A stretch of DNA of 64,000 nucleotides from Solen grandis. Its lineage: Eukaryota > Mollusca > Bivalvia > Adapedonta > Solenidae. Of the stretch, positions 11,484-22,526 are shown in pieces; position 1 is the first letter of the stretch; the number at the start of each line of letters is the position of its first letter. A model generated the notes under the pieces. It had not been told where the DNA came from and did no database searches. It saw nothing but the letters and a program-made list of their open reading frames with translations. The stretch spans positions 57,615,997-57,679,996 of the forward strand of contig CM037790.1 in assembly GCA_021229015.1 (NCBI GenBank). Direction: 5' to 3'. Both the position numbers and the translations under genes were made by a program.

Positions 11484-12310
11484 TTACCATCAAGATGATA
11501 CCTTATATATTAAAATATATGCACTGGTTGAATTTAAATCATAATTTAAAAGATTTTTTTTAAAAATTAAATCAAACTGAAAAAAAAAACCTTGCGGAAG
11601 AAAAATGATTATTTTATTATAGTGTCATATTTTCCTCTGTGATATTTCCATACTTTTACTGCAATATTCAATGATCTGTTGTGTATTTTCCAGTTTTTTA
11701 CAGGAGTTTCCAATCTCTTTTTAATATGTCTTTGAATAATATCATGCAACTTATTCTGTTTCATTTATCAGCAAACATATTCACGCGCGACTATTACTTT
11801 TGCTGTTGTTGAAAATATCACCAAATAACTGATTTACTGTGGGTCCGACCAAAGTAAACACACCAGCAAACAGTTTAAAAAGTGTAGTGTTATTAACGAT
11901 GTTATTAACGATTTTTTTTCGATTTTCATTTCAGGTACAGATAGAGAAATAATACTTAAAGTAAGTCTGGGTCAATCTGGTTATGGATGCTTAAATCTAG
12001 CTGATTTCGACCATGCCAGAGGACAAACCAGTCCGGAAAATGCCCACATAATGGAACGGTTAGCATAACGAACCTATAGCATAATAATTTTAACAGAATT
12101 GATAAGTCGCAACCGAGGGTCGAACCATCGACCTCCTGGTGAGGAAAAGTCGGTACGTAGTAGTAGTATACATGTACATACATAGGTTACATGCATTCCT
12201 TTTGGTAATATGGTCTGACCTGGAGACAAGGCCATCGAGGTTCACATTTCAACTGGATTTGTCGAAAATGTGAAGCTCTTGTCACGAAGAAAATGAAACC
12301 AATGTCTAAC
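11484..12310. other. Non-coding, no gene seen
   Basis: Its first ~100 bp complete the interrupted duplication copy. On the minus strand near 12105-12160 a short tRNA-like piece (gatggttcgaccctcgg, Pol III B-box-like) suggests a SINE scrap. The rest is AT-rich and unassigned. Confidence 0.45.
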
Positions 12311-12556
12311 TTAACCCTTTCCCTCATAGAGGACACCATGAAAAGACCTATGAGAACAGCATAAAACCAACCAGATCAGCCTGCGAGTAACTCGCAGGCT
12401 GATCAGGTTTTATGCTGTTCGCTGCTCCTCAGTGGTCTGAAAATGAGGACTTTATAATTAAATTTGGTAAGGTTTAACTGTGGTTTTCTGCAGATCAGGC
12501 TTTATGTGGTACTTACTAAGTGCGTCAAAATGAGTCTATATGAGGGAAAGGGTTAA
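12311..12556 (+). mobile_element. piggyBac-like MITE, copy 1
   Basis: Flanked by TTAA on both sides, with inverted termini ccctttccctcata / tatgagggaaaggg. TTAA targeting and CCCTTT-type ends fit the piggyBac superfamily. No coding capacity. In the middle is a perfect 31-nt palindrome (12374-12404), arms gatcagcctgcgagt, with a single A at its centre. A second copy in opposite orientation is at 49052-49292. Confidence 0.85.
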
Positions 12557-13200
12557 CATTTAAATGTGACATTGACACACTATTAAGCCTTATTTGGAAA
12601 GATAAGGCCGGTCATCGTCTGCTCAAAACACGTATGTACCTTTAACGCGGGGAAATGGTCCTATCCAGACCTTGGCCGTCTAGCCGTTATCTCTAAAAAA
12701 GAAGGAACATCAGAATTAAGGCACTAGGACTTATACGTGACAATAGCAACAACATGAAGTAATTGTTCATATTAAACCACTCTTTTTATAGACTAGGGAA
12801 TTCAAATTAGACGCAGTGAGACACCGGAAATCAGAATATTTCAATACGATTTTTAACACCCATAATTCAATATGCTGTTATATTAATTTGATAATAATCA
12901 TTATTTTATCTATTTATGGTTATTTTCAAAATAATTTTGCGTACTTATATGATTTTATGTTATGCTTTCGAGTGGGTATATTCAATATAAATAAAATCTA
13001 TATAAGATAATTTTACAGTGACAACTATAAACCTACTTTCACTCTTTCAAATATAAAATAAAAAGAAAAAAATGTGTTCGCTTTTGTCGAAGATGGAATA
13101 TTTTATTTCATCTCGTGAACTTCGAAAATTGTATTCTCTTTTACGGCTTTTACAACTTCCTATCTTCATTCGATAAAATTAAATTGCATCTTTCGCAAAA
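12557..13200. other. Non-coding, AT-rich
   Basis: No ORF or repeat recognised apart from growing AT-richness towards the LINE that follows. Confidence 0.45.
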
Positions 13201-13201
13201 A

Positions 13202-13219
13202 AACACACACAAAAACACA

Positions 13220-13252
<33 letters not shown>

Positions 13253-13254
13253 CA
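13202..13254 (+). repeat. (CA)n and poly-A tract
   Basis: Interrupted CA dinucleotides pass into about 20 A residues. The tract sits at the truncated 5' edge of the LINE, so it may mark the insertion junction. Confidence 0.85.
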
Positions 13255-13269
13255 CGAACAAATACCGTC

Positions 13270-13879
13270 TCAGAACTCTAGGCACCGTTCGATTATGGTC
13301 AATTTTGCAAGCCCTGGTAACGTCGACGCAGTCATGTCCAATGTTCGGCTCCTAAAAGGATCACATTATGGCGTTTCGAGAGATTACCCCCGCGAAATCG
13401 CTCAGGCACGCAGGGACCTCTGGCCCGACTTTAAAACAGCTAGAAGTCAGTATGGACCCCGTAAAGTCAAACTGAAGTACCCCGCAGCACTTGAAATCAA
13501 TGGGGACATTGTCCGTGACTTGTTTCCAGGATGGCACTCCACACTACGCGGGTCAAGAAACTCTAACGTCAAAGAAAGAGTCCATGAACTGTTTCAACGG
13601 TCCATTGACGAGGCCGACACCGAGCCCATCCACTGCCATCCACCGGTGATCGTCAGTGAAGATGAAATAGACGATAAGGACGAGATGATCGCCGAACAGA
13701 GCCCGGGTGATAGCACTGATAAAACATCAACACCAGAAGCTACAACTGGTATGAAGCCTGGCTACCTCCTGGATGTCCATGGTCCAATCCAGAACACCAT
13801 ACTGAATCCTCCCGCGGATCGTGCTCCACCTGGACCCGGAGGTCGCGCCTCAAACGGCACCCCTGTGACGGGGGACTAG
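13270..13879 (+). pseudogene. LINE ORF1 protein, C-terminal part
   Basis: RNA-binding chaperone of the LINE RNP. The recognisable part begins SIMVNFASPGNVDAVMSN (about 13290) and continues GVSRDYPREIAQARRDLWPD and YPAALEINGDIVRDLFPGW. This resembles the C-terminal domain of L1-type ORF1 proteins (Transposase_22 fold). The coiled coil and RRM expected upstream are absent. Codons before about 13270 come from the CA/A tract and are not homologous. An acidic, Pro-rich tail (EDEIDDKDEMIAEQ) ends at 13879. The next ORF starts 7 nt downstream. Confidence 0.6.
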
Positions 13880-13885
13880 GGGCTC

Positions 13886-14377
13886 ATGGGGATCGTGGAC
13901 AGTTGTGTGAGTAATCACCTCGTCCCCATTGGTGTTATCTCTAGAGACAAATTTGAACTTTCACCTTCATCTTCCTCCCCAGATTTTAGTCCCATAATTA
14001 ATATTCCTTCCGTTTCACAGACAGTTATGCACCATACAGATTGTGAGAGAAATCCAATATCAAAAGTTGGTAGTAAAGGTGACTTAATCCAGGAAAATGT
14101 TGATGTCGTTTCACCAAATAATCACTGTTCTATAACTTTAACTCCACTAGATGTATATTTTTGTGCTTTTTGTGCCGATAAGCCCTGTTCATCTACACAA
14201 ATTTACTGTGAGCACTATCAAAATTGTATCCAGCAACCCCCCACATGTACACCACCAGTCTATGATTTAGGTGACTGTGGTCCGGGTTATGTAAGCAACC
14301 CCTCATCTGATGTTTCATCCTCTTCAAGTTCTTGTGATGATAGTAACGTCCCGATGATTCTATGCAGGTGTCTGTAA
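13886..14377 (+). CDS. Unrecognised Cys/Ser-rich ORF between LINE ORF1 and ORF2
   Basis: It starts 7 nt after the ORF1 stop and overlaps the first ATG of the endonuclease ORF at 14362 in another frame. The 163-residue product is hydrophilic. It has a Cys cluster in its second half (CAFCADKPC, then YCEHYQNC and TCTPP) followed by a Ser tract. I do not recognise it. It may be the N-terminal part of ORF2, joined by a frameshift near 14360, or a separate small ORF. The Cys spacing suggests metal binding, but this is inference. Being an intact 163-codon frame in an otherwise frameshifted element is mildly notable. Confidence 0.4.
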   Translation: MGIVDSCVSNHLVPIGVISRDKFELSPSSSSPDFSPIINIPSVSQTVMHHTDCERNPISKVGSKGDLIQENVDVVSPNNHCSITLTPLDVYFCAFCADKPCSSTQIYCEHYQNCIQQPPTCTPPVYDLGDCGPGYVSNPSSDVSSSSSSCDDSNVPMILCRCL

Positions 14378-17300
14378 TGTCCACCTCATCTGAAAGTATA
14401 GACAATAACGTTAGTCATAATAATATTAAGATTGGAACCCTTAATGTGTGTGGTTTAAAAGCCAGATTGAATTACCCCGAGTTTATTAAAGAGCTAAGTA
14501 AATACTCACTGTTTTGTGTAACCGAAACAAAACTTGATAGTTCAGATATTGTTAAAATCCCTAATTATACATTTTTCTCCAAACCAAGATCTGAAAAGTA
14601 TAAAAGGAAATCTGGAGGTATTGGTTTCTTTGTGCATGATTCATTAGTCAGTTGCATTGAAATCATTGAATCAAATAATGAGTACATTTATTGGCTAAAA
14701 TTGTCCGACAAACATCAGATTAATATAACTATAGGTGGTATGTATGTGCCCCCAGAACAATCTCGTTTTTATAATGATGACGAGTATTTTTTATTGGAAC
14801 ATGACATAGCTTCTAAATGTAGTGAATTTGATCATGTACTGATAACTGGAGATGCCAATGGTTATACCTCAAATATTCCTGATTTTATTGAATTTGACAG
14901 TTTCCTTTCAGACCAAATGAATTTGTGTGAAGACATGTACAACAGCATGAATACCTTCCAGCAGCTCTCTGACCTGAACATTCCCATACATAGGAAATCT
15001 AAATGTACAAAAGTTAATAAGCTAGGTCGTAAACTTCTTGATGTATGTAAAGTAAACAACCTTTTTATTGCAAATGGTCGTGTTGAACCAGATGTACCTG
15101 GAAATATGACATTTCGTAATGTATCTATAATAGATTATACACTGTGTTCCTTTAAATGCCTGGAACTATTGAAATATTTTAACGTTATCGAACTAGATAC
15201 ATTGTTCTCCGATGGCCACTGTCTATTGTCAATGGAAATCAGTCTCCCACATAGAGTGGGCAATACACCTTTTTTACATAAACAAATAACTTCTCATAAA
15301 AATTGGGACAGCTCAAAAGGTCATACTTTTTCGGAAAATGTAGAAGAAAAACTAAACCTTAGCAATATTCACGATCTATTTAATGATAATGAAATGAATG
15401 ATACTGAATTGATTAACAGTATCACTAAGACCATCTCAAACATATTTATTACATCTGCACAAAATTCATTTACCCCAAAACACACAGGTTATTTTTTTCA
15501 AAAGGTAAATGACAAACCATGGTTCGGGCCTCAGTGCAGAAAGGCACGAACTATGTACAATAAATCCCGTAAAAAATATCAACTCAATAAGTCCGCTATA
15601 AATAGACACCGGTTACACACAGCTAGCAAACACTATAAACAGACAATTCACGCTTTCTTAAATAAACACAGACATTCCAACGAACAGAGTCTCCGACGAT
15701 TAAACACTCACCGCCCTAAGGAATTTTGGAACATACTTAATAAATTAGGACATAAATCAGAAAAACAGTCTCCAAATATAGAAGATTTTTTTAATTATTA
15801 CAAGTCTGTTAACCAATCAAACATAAACGATGACCAACCGGAAATTCTTATACACCATTAAATTATACATGTGATGACCTTGATAAAGTTATTACTACTG
15901 AGGAAATCGACCATGCTATATCCAAATGTAAAAACGGTAAAGCAGCCTCTCAATTTGATCAAATACAAAATGAATATTTAAAAAACACAAAGTATGTTAT
16001 GTTGCCCATTTACCATAAACTTTTTAATAAAATATTAGATACTGGTATATTGCCAGAATTATGGCTAATTGGTACTATTAAACCTATTTATAAAAATAAG
16101 GGCTCACAACTTGATCCTAGTAATTATAGACCCATTACGATTCTCAGCTGTCTAAGTAAAGTTTTTACAGCAATTCTGAATAAACGAATTAATGACTTTT
16201 TAATATCTAATAGTTTACTTTGTGAAAACCAGGCGGGCTTCAGAGCCCAATATTCTACTACGGATCATATATTTACCCTCCATTATTTAATTGAAAAACT
16301 TAAATTACAAAAAAAGAAATTGTTCTGTTCGTTTATTGATTTCTCGGCAGCGTTTGATTCTGTGTGGAGAGCTGCATTATGGTCTAAACTGTTTAAAATA
16401 GGGATTCGTGGTAAAGTATTTAACGTTATCCAAAATATGTATTCTAATATAAAATCATGTGTGCTCAATAATGGACAGACATCTGACATGTTCCACAGCT
16501 ATTGTGGGGTTCGACAAGGTGAGAACCTTTCCCCAATACTTTCTCTATTTTTCTTAATGACCTAAATGACTTTTTAACCTCAAATAATGAAGGTATAGAT
16601 ATTAGCGTTATTGAGTATAATACTACAGTATATCTTAAGTTGTTGGTACTTCTATATGCTGACGATACAGTATTATTTTCTGACAATGATGTTACATTTC
16701 AAAATAGTCTCAATACTTTTAATGAATACTGTCAAATCTGGAAACTCAAAATTAATTACAGTAAAACAAAGGTTTTAGTTTTTGGTACAAATAAGCCCCA
16801 GAACTATAAATTTTACATAGATGGAAATCTCATAGAAACTGTCTCTGAATACAAATACCTTGGGATTTATTTTTCAGCATCTGGTAAGTTTCTAACTTGT
16901 AGGAACCATCTTGCATCACAGGCAAAAAAAGCTTTACATCAGCTGTTTGTTAAAATTAATAATCTAGATCTCCCTTTAGACATACAGATAAAATTATTTG
17001 ACAACACGATTTTACCTATACTTACATATGGATGCGAAATATTTGGATTTGAGAACACTGACATACTAGAACAAGTACACTGTGATTTTCTAAGACGGAT
17101 TTCTAAATGTAGAAAAAATACACCACGATATATGCTCTACGGAGAATTTGGACGCTATCCCATAAATATAATCATAAAGTCGAAAATGATAGGATACTGG
17201 ACAAAACTTGTACAATCAAAACAATCAAAATTATCATATATTTGTTACAAAATGATGAACGATAATCAACCTTAACTGGATCCTATACATTAAAAACATT

Positions 17301-17831
17301 TTAAATACAACAGGATATTCTTATTTCTGGCTAAATCAATCCGGACCACGCATGAATAATCTAAACAGCCTAATAAAACAAAGACTTATTGACCAATTTA
17401 AACAAGAGTGGTTTTCAAAACTCTCTGAATCCAATAAAGGTATTTTTTATAGTCAATTTAAGTCTAACCTTGAATTTGAAACTTATTTGAACATCTTACC
17501 TTCATCTTTAAGAATTCCATTACTCCACTTCAGAACTGGAAATCATAGATTCCCAATAGAGACTGGCCGCTGGAAACAACAATACATTACTCATTTAGAC
17601 AGAAAATGTACCTTATGTAGTTCGAATGAGTTAGGGGACGAATTACACTATCTATTGTCATGTGAATTTTTCTATCAAAAAAGGCATAAACTTATTCCGG
17701 CAAAATACTTAAAAAGACCTGATATAAACAAATTTAAAGAACTGATATGCTCAGAAAAGAAATATATTTTAACCAATCTTAGTATATTTGTCAAATATAT
17801 GTTGAAATATTTTAAAAAGTACAAACAATAA
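14362..17831 (+). pseudogene. LINE ORF2: endonuclease-reverse transcriptase, frameshifted
   Basis: Performs target-primed reverse transcription. Endonuclease (14425-15240): GTLNVCGL, VTETKLD, GGIGFFVHD, ITGDANGY, IIDYTL and SDGHCLL carry the expected Asn, Glu, Asp, His residues. A basic linker (FWNILNKLGHKSE near 15720) leads to a stop at 15861. The RT continues in another frame: FRPI-type block NYRPITILSCLSKVF near 16120, FIDFSAAFDSVWRA near 16335, GVRQGENLSPIL near 16507. The frame shifts near 16550, and YADDTVLFSDND follows near 16655. A stop at 17273 precedes the C-terminal segment 17352-17831, with CTLCSSNELGDELHYLLSC, a CCHC-like zinc motif. At least three frameshifts. Confidence 0.9.
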
Positions 17832-17867
17832 CAAGATATGGAGGAGAGAAAGAGAATGCATTTGTTG

Positions 17868-17868
17868 G

Positions 17869-17899
<31 letters not shown>

Positions 17900-17911
17900 G
17901 AGAGAGAGAGA
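17868..17911 (+). repeat. (GA)n microsatellite
   Basis: Nearly pure GA within the LINE 3' UTR; another (AG)n lies at about 18208-18228. Confidence 0.9.
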
Positions 17912-18465
17912 CTGACTTACCAACCAGTATGTGATCTCTAATCGTTCCACACTTCCCAGACCATGCTGACCGTCCAACATTGTAAACAACGCTATAATTT
18001 CTCCTGTTGTACTCTATGTTAATTTACCTTGAAGTCGGAATTGCACCAAAAGCACGAGGTTCACGACGTGTATACTGTTAACAACATTTTTAATGACTGC
18101 TAAAAATAGTCGCGTGATATCTACACTGGTATAATTTTATATTTAGTACCTGGAAGACTGGTCGTTGAGAGAGAGAGTACCTGGAAGACTGGTCGATGAG
18201 AGAAATAGAGAGAGAGAGAGAGAGAGAGATAGATTTGTATTTTTTCACACCTAAAACTAATAACTATATACATGTATTATATTTCAAATGTTAAGATCCA
18301 CTTTCCCCTGGATTATCACCCACCGCTGTTATATTTCGATTTATTGTTTTCTAATATTTATATATTTGTTCCACATGTTATTGCATTTTGTAATCTGTGG
18401 CAAATAAAAGATTTGTTGTTGTTGTTCATATGCACATACATGTATATACATGGGTACAAGATGAT

Positions 18466-18498
18466 GTGTGTGTGTGTGCGTGTGTGTGTGTGTGTGGC
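18466..18498 (+). repeat. (TG)n microsatellite
   Basis: TG repeats with one GC interruption, just after the LINE tail. Confidence 0.9.
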
Positions 18499-18569
18499 AC
18501 GGGATATCACTCCAACTGACTTTTGTATCTATTGTTTTTCTCTAGATATTCTTGTTTCTATATTTTATA

Positions 18570-18729
18570 TTAATTATTTAAAATGAAATCCAAATCCACC
18601 ATCCCCACTGATTCACTCACCGTTAAACTTTTCTATGAGTGTAATTGCTATTGTATATTTAATCCACTTGTTATTACAACTTGTAATCTGTGGTAAAATA
18701 AAAGATATGTTCTGTTCTGTTCTGTTCTA
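18570..18729 (+). mobile_element. LINE 3'-tail fragment ending in (TGTTC)n
   Basis: Resembles 18290-18427: both have a 'cccactgattcactcaccg'-type stretch and 'ttgtaatctgtggtaaaata'. Here the end is 'aaaagata' followed by (TGTTC)n at 18708-18729 rather than (TTG)n. It is a strongly 5'-truncated relative inserted just downstream. Confidence 0.7.
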
Positions 18730-18934
18730 TTTAATACCAAGTCGAAAAATTATCTTACGTAATTTATCAGTATCTAATAATCAATCTGTATTCAAGAAGA
18801 ATTTCTGAATCTCAATCTCATCCAAGCAGATAAGTATAATCAAGAATACGTGCATTATGAAAAGAAAGATATGCTATATGCCTTAGAGAAAGAAATAAAC
18901 TAACACAGTGTGAGATCATACAGAATAATCTCAA

Positions 18935-19105
18935 GGGCGTTGTGGTCAAGTTGTGACATACCCGACTGTGGATCCAAAGATAAAGGGTTGGAGCCCTGAT
19001 GGGGGCAAGGTCCAATGCGCAATGTACTGGTCCAACCCAGTAACTATGTATACCGGGATAAGTGTAGGCTATATGAACTTGTTTTTAAATCGACGTAAAA
19101 AAGAT
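18935..19105 (+). mobile_element. tRNA-derived SINE, copy 1 of family A
   Basis: Starts gggcgttgtggtcaagttg, with a degenerate B box (gggttggagccc), a conserved body 'tactggtccaacccagtaac' and an end 'aaatcgacgtaaaaaagat'. It matches the SINE at 38537-38717 in layout. No clear target duplication. Confidence 0.7.
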
Positions 19106-19168
19106 TAGTTTTTAACTTGATTAATTACATACATATCTCTGTATAATTATAAGACCTTTCTTATAATA

Positions 19169-19169
<1 letters not shown>

Positions 19170-19199
<30 letters not shown>
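19170..19199 (+). repeat. (CT)n microsatellite
   Basis: Alternating TC with one interruption near the end. Confidence 0.9.
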
Positions 19200-19887
19200 G
19201 TATGTATGTGTGTTGATAAATAGATCTGGGGTCTTAATGTATAAGAGACACAGATTCAATTGTTCCATCTATTACTGCTTCTGTATATCGTAACCGGATA
19301 TCGATTCCACACTTCATTTACATGGCGGACGCCCTATCCAGCAGACTCCCGGTTGTTTTTACATGTATGTTGCTTTTCTTTAAGTTATAATTCTTTATTT
19401 TTATGCTACCTGATGAAATATACACCTTTTCGCTGTCGCCTAAAGGTAAAGCACTGGTTGTTCATGAAAAACTGCAACGTTTGGGAGACTAGCCGAAAGA
19501 TTGCACTGCGTGTTATTTATATATTATTATTATTATTACACCACATTTATATAGCACTTTTTTCATATATCTTATACGTTCAAAAGTGCTTTACAATCTG
19601 TTTAAACACAAAAAAGAAAATAGGAGATATAAAATACATTCAATGAAACCATCCACTGAAACTAAATACACCTAAAATAAGTTAAGAATATCATGCGTAG
19701 AGTGTTTTAAAATATAAGTAACAACAGTGTCATAATATCAAATAGTATTGAAGTAAAGTAAAGGTTCCCTGATAAAATTTCAGAAGCAAACTAGGAAAAT
19801 ATCATTAAATAAACGTGTAGAAAACCAACATTAAAATGTTTAAAATCCAAAATTATTAAAAGTATAGTAATCGAGTTATTTTCCATT

Positions 19888-21070
19888 TTAATGATCTCTA
19901 TAGAATCGAACAAAGAAGTATGTTTTTAAGAGTTTCTTAAATGAGACGAAACTACTGGACTGCCGTATTAATACTGGCAACGAGTTCCAGAGTTTTGGAG
20001 CACTAAGAGTAAAGCATCTGTCCCCATATTTCGCTGTTTTGGTTTTAGGTTGGACTAGTGTCACTGAAACGTCTTGGGATCTAAGTACACGGCTGGGTCT
20101 GTAAATTTCTAACATTAATTGAATATACTCCGGTGATTGACCATATAGTGCCTTGAACTAAGAGTTAATATCTTAAACTGTATTCTGGCTTCTACAGGCA
20201 ACCAATGCAGTTCTTTAAGGATATGGGTTATATGACTGAAACGTGGGTTTTTTGTAAAAATCCTAGCCGCTGTGTTTTGGACAGTCTGTAGTTTTTGGAG
20301 AGTGGTTTTTGGTAATCCATATAACAGAGAATTACAGTAGTCTAATCGAGATGTAACACGACTGATAACAGGCGAATTTGTTGCGTCAGTGGTAAGATAC
20401 TGTCTGATGTGGCTAATTCGGCGAAGGTGTGCATAACAAGATCGACACACTGAGTTTACGTGATCTTCTAAGTCTAATCTAGAGTCTAAAAAAGCTCCCA
20501 GATTTCTAACAACAGTAGCCGGTTGTATTTTAGATGCCCCAGTTATTATTGAAATATCATCCACAAGCTTTTCATTGTGTTTAGAAGAGAAAAGAATTAC
20601 TTCAGTTTTATTGGTGTTGAGTTTAAGCATGTTTTGATGCATCCATGAAACTGTGTCTGCCAGGCAGGCCTCGACACGCTAAACAGCTTCTGCAACATCA
20701 ACTTGGTCAGTAGGTTTGAAAGCTATGTAAAGTTGAGAATCGTCTGCGTAAAAATGATGAAGTAGACCGTGGTTTCTGCAGATGGCTTCAACTGGTTTTG
20801 TATACATAATGTAATTTTTCGGACCTAAACCTGAGCCCTGCGGAACACTGTAATTAATCAAAACTGCTTCTGACAACTGGCCGTCAATACAAACTGTTTG
20901 GTACCGGTCACCTAAGTAAGACGTCATCACTGAAGTGGTTTTCCCTCAATTCCAAAGCCATGTTTCAAACGACTCAAGGGTAAACTATGGTTGATGGTAT
21001 CAAACGCAGCTGAGAGGTCAAGTGGGACAAGAATGGCGACTTTATTTTGATCTAAGGATTGCATGATGTC
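19888..21070 (-). pseudogene. CR1-like LINE reverse transcriptase, broken
   Basis: Reading down the minus strand: the palm motif A reads VPLDLSAAFDTINHSL (near 21030-20985); a stop lies near 20940; then MMTSYLGDRYQTV, SVPQGSGLGPKNYIMY (motif B) and HHFYADDSQLYIAFK (catalytic YADD, near 20740). A frameshift or stop near 20680 separates the thumb and C-terminal block: LGAFLDSRLDLEDHV, SRLDYCNSLLYGLPK and LQTVQNTAARIF end at 20115. The last segment (19888-20115) has GDRCFTLSAPKLWNSLP. These blocks are diagnostic of CR1/Rex/Jockey-group RTs. Inactive. Confidence 0.85.
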
Positions 21071-21151
21071 ATTTTGGACTTTAATTAATGCTGTTTCTGT
21101 AGAATGGAAGCGTATGTCCTTCTACATGTGTAGGTTGGTTTACGTGCTGCC

Positions 21152-21574
21152 TCATACCATACCACAAGACTTGAAGGTACTACTAAACTGCAAGGTGTCA
21201 CGATTATTTGGGACGTCTAAGTGAAAATTTAAGTCGCCAACTATAATGACACTTTTATCATCAGTAGCGTATCTTGAAAGGAACGTTGGCCATTCTTGTT
21301 CTAAAAACTCATTTGTCTTAAAACCATTTGCTTTTGATAGAGGCGGTCTGTATATGACTGCAAAATGTACTAAGTAATTATTTAACTTTAGTTTGCAGTC
21401 TAGATATTCAAAAGTAGAAAACTCATGATCAGCACTTGAAGTAATCAAATGGATATCACTGTTAAACAGGTTAAAACATCTAGGTATACAGTCACAGTAC
21501 AGGGGATCTCGTGCTGGATGTTCACGAGTAAGCCGTGTTTGGGACACTAACAATAGAGTTAATCTTGGAAACAT
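21152..21574 (-). pseudogene. CR1-like LINE endonuclease, central fragment
   Basis: AP-type endonuclease piece with STFEYLDCKLKLNNYLVHF, VIYRPPLSKANGF and VIIVGDLNFHLDVPNN, the last carrying the catalytic Asp and Asn. It breaks off after FSSTFKSCGMV. The N-terminal endonuclease part is on the opposite strand just upstream in element orientation. Confidence 0.8.
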
Positions 21575-21576
21575 AC

Positions 21577-21960
21577 GAACATTGCCTCAGTTGATTCCCA
21601 CCACGAATATTTCAAACAAGTCAGTTACTTCTTTCCACAAGAAGCCTAAGACAGTATCTAGGAATTTAATTAGTATAAAATATGAATTGCCTGAATTAAC
21701 CAAATCACAGAATTTTCTTTCAGTGTGGTATAAATCCAAGATCAGTCAAGAACAAGACTATTTCACTTTGCGATTTCATACAATCAAACGATTTTGACAT
21801 TGTTCTGTTACTGAAACATGGCTTGGAAGCAAAATTGACAAATCCTGCATTGCTGAATTAGTTCCCACAGGTTATTGCATCAAACATGTGCCACGTGATG
21901 GTAGACGTGGAGGTGGAGTTGCTCTTATATTCAAATCACCTATTCCCGGGCTAGGTTTCG
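21577..21960 (+). pseudogene. Inverted 5' segment of the CR1-like LINE (endonuclease N-terminus)
   Basis: On the plus strand one reads VTETWLGSKIDKSCIAE and PRDGRRGGGVALIFKSP (about 21800-21945). These are the TETW and GGGVALI blocks that precede the VIYRPP block found on the minus strand. The preceding sequence (from 21582) is the leader of the same ORF. The arrangement, 5' part inverted directly against the remainder, is the signature of twin priming. Confidence 0.75.
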
Positions 21961-22042
21961 CTGTGTAAGGCACGCCGATATTATATAGTGTACCACTATC
22001 GTACTGTATGATACTTGACAAATGTTCACTCATTATCGAACA

Positions 22043-22120
22043 AGGTAAAACACACTGGGGTAAAATGTCGGCGTTACTAAATTTAAAAGGTAAAACACAC
22101 TGGGATAAAATTTCGGCGTT
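22043..22120 (+). repeat. Two-copy direct repeat, 46-bp period
   Basis: The unit ggtaaaacacactgggrtaa appears twice (22043 and 22089), each followed by 'tcggcgtt'. Confidence 0.8.
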
Positions 22121-22321
22121 TCCTACTGGTTTATTAATAATGAGTTTAAAAGCAAAATTTCCAGAAAACCACAATAAATTCCAAATGAAAAAGTCGTATA
22201 TACATTCACTATGCTTTTATACATAATCTTGATAATTTACAATTTTGTGCATACCATATATTAACTATAATTAAGCAAGTTTTTTGAGAGCTCACAAAAA
22301 TGCAGCCAACACCTGGCGCAG

Positions 22322-22323
<2 letters not shown>

Positions 22324-22357
<34 letters not shown>
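22324..22357. repeat. (AT)n microsatellite
   Basis: Pure AT alternation. Confidence 0.95.
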
Positions 22358-22360
<3 letters not shown>

Positions 22361-22526
22361 CGAGTATATAATTGCATTTTGTAATGAGTCAGTAAGACAT
22401 AGTGCAATATAATCATACGTTGGCATGCAAAATCCAAAGTAGCATTGTAGTAAAATTTTGGAACAGCCCTCATCCATATTTCCAAACCCAACACTTCGAA
22501 ATCGCTTAATATGTCAATTAGTAACA

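Larger units (their letters stand above)
13255..18427 (+). mobile_element. 5'-truncated LINE (non-LTR retrotransposon) with APE endonuclease and RT
   Basis: Order: ORF1 C-terminal domain, a Cys-rich middle ORF, an ORF2 with AP-type endonuclease, reverse transcriptase and a C-terminal CCHC-like motif, then a 3' UTR. The UTR ends 'gtggcaaataaaagatttg' and a short (TTG)n tail at 18412-18427. The lack of a poly-A tail and the microsatellite end fit several non-LTR clades that end in short repeats. I do not assign a clade. Three or more frameshifts in ORF2 make it inactive. A related remnant is at 43.1-44.0 kb. Confidence 0.85.
19522..21575 (-). mobile_element. CR1/Rex-like LINE, minus strand, internally deleted
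   Basis: On the minus strand the order is endonuclease fragment, RT, C-terminal domain, then a 3' UTR ending 'gtgctatataaatgtggtg' and (AAT)n at 19522-19540. That tail is typical of CR1/L2/Rex-type elements. Sequence between the endonuclease (to 21152) and the RT (from about 21060) is deleted. The 5' end continues in inverted orientation at 21577-21960. Confidence 0.8.

Noticed and set aside
19236..19255. tgtataagagaca resembling a Tn5 mosaic end used in library preparation
   Set aside because: Only 13 bp match and the next bases differ (cag versus g); most likely chance rather than adapter contamination.
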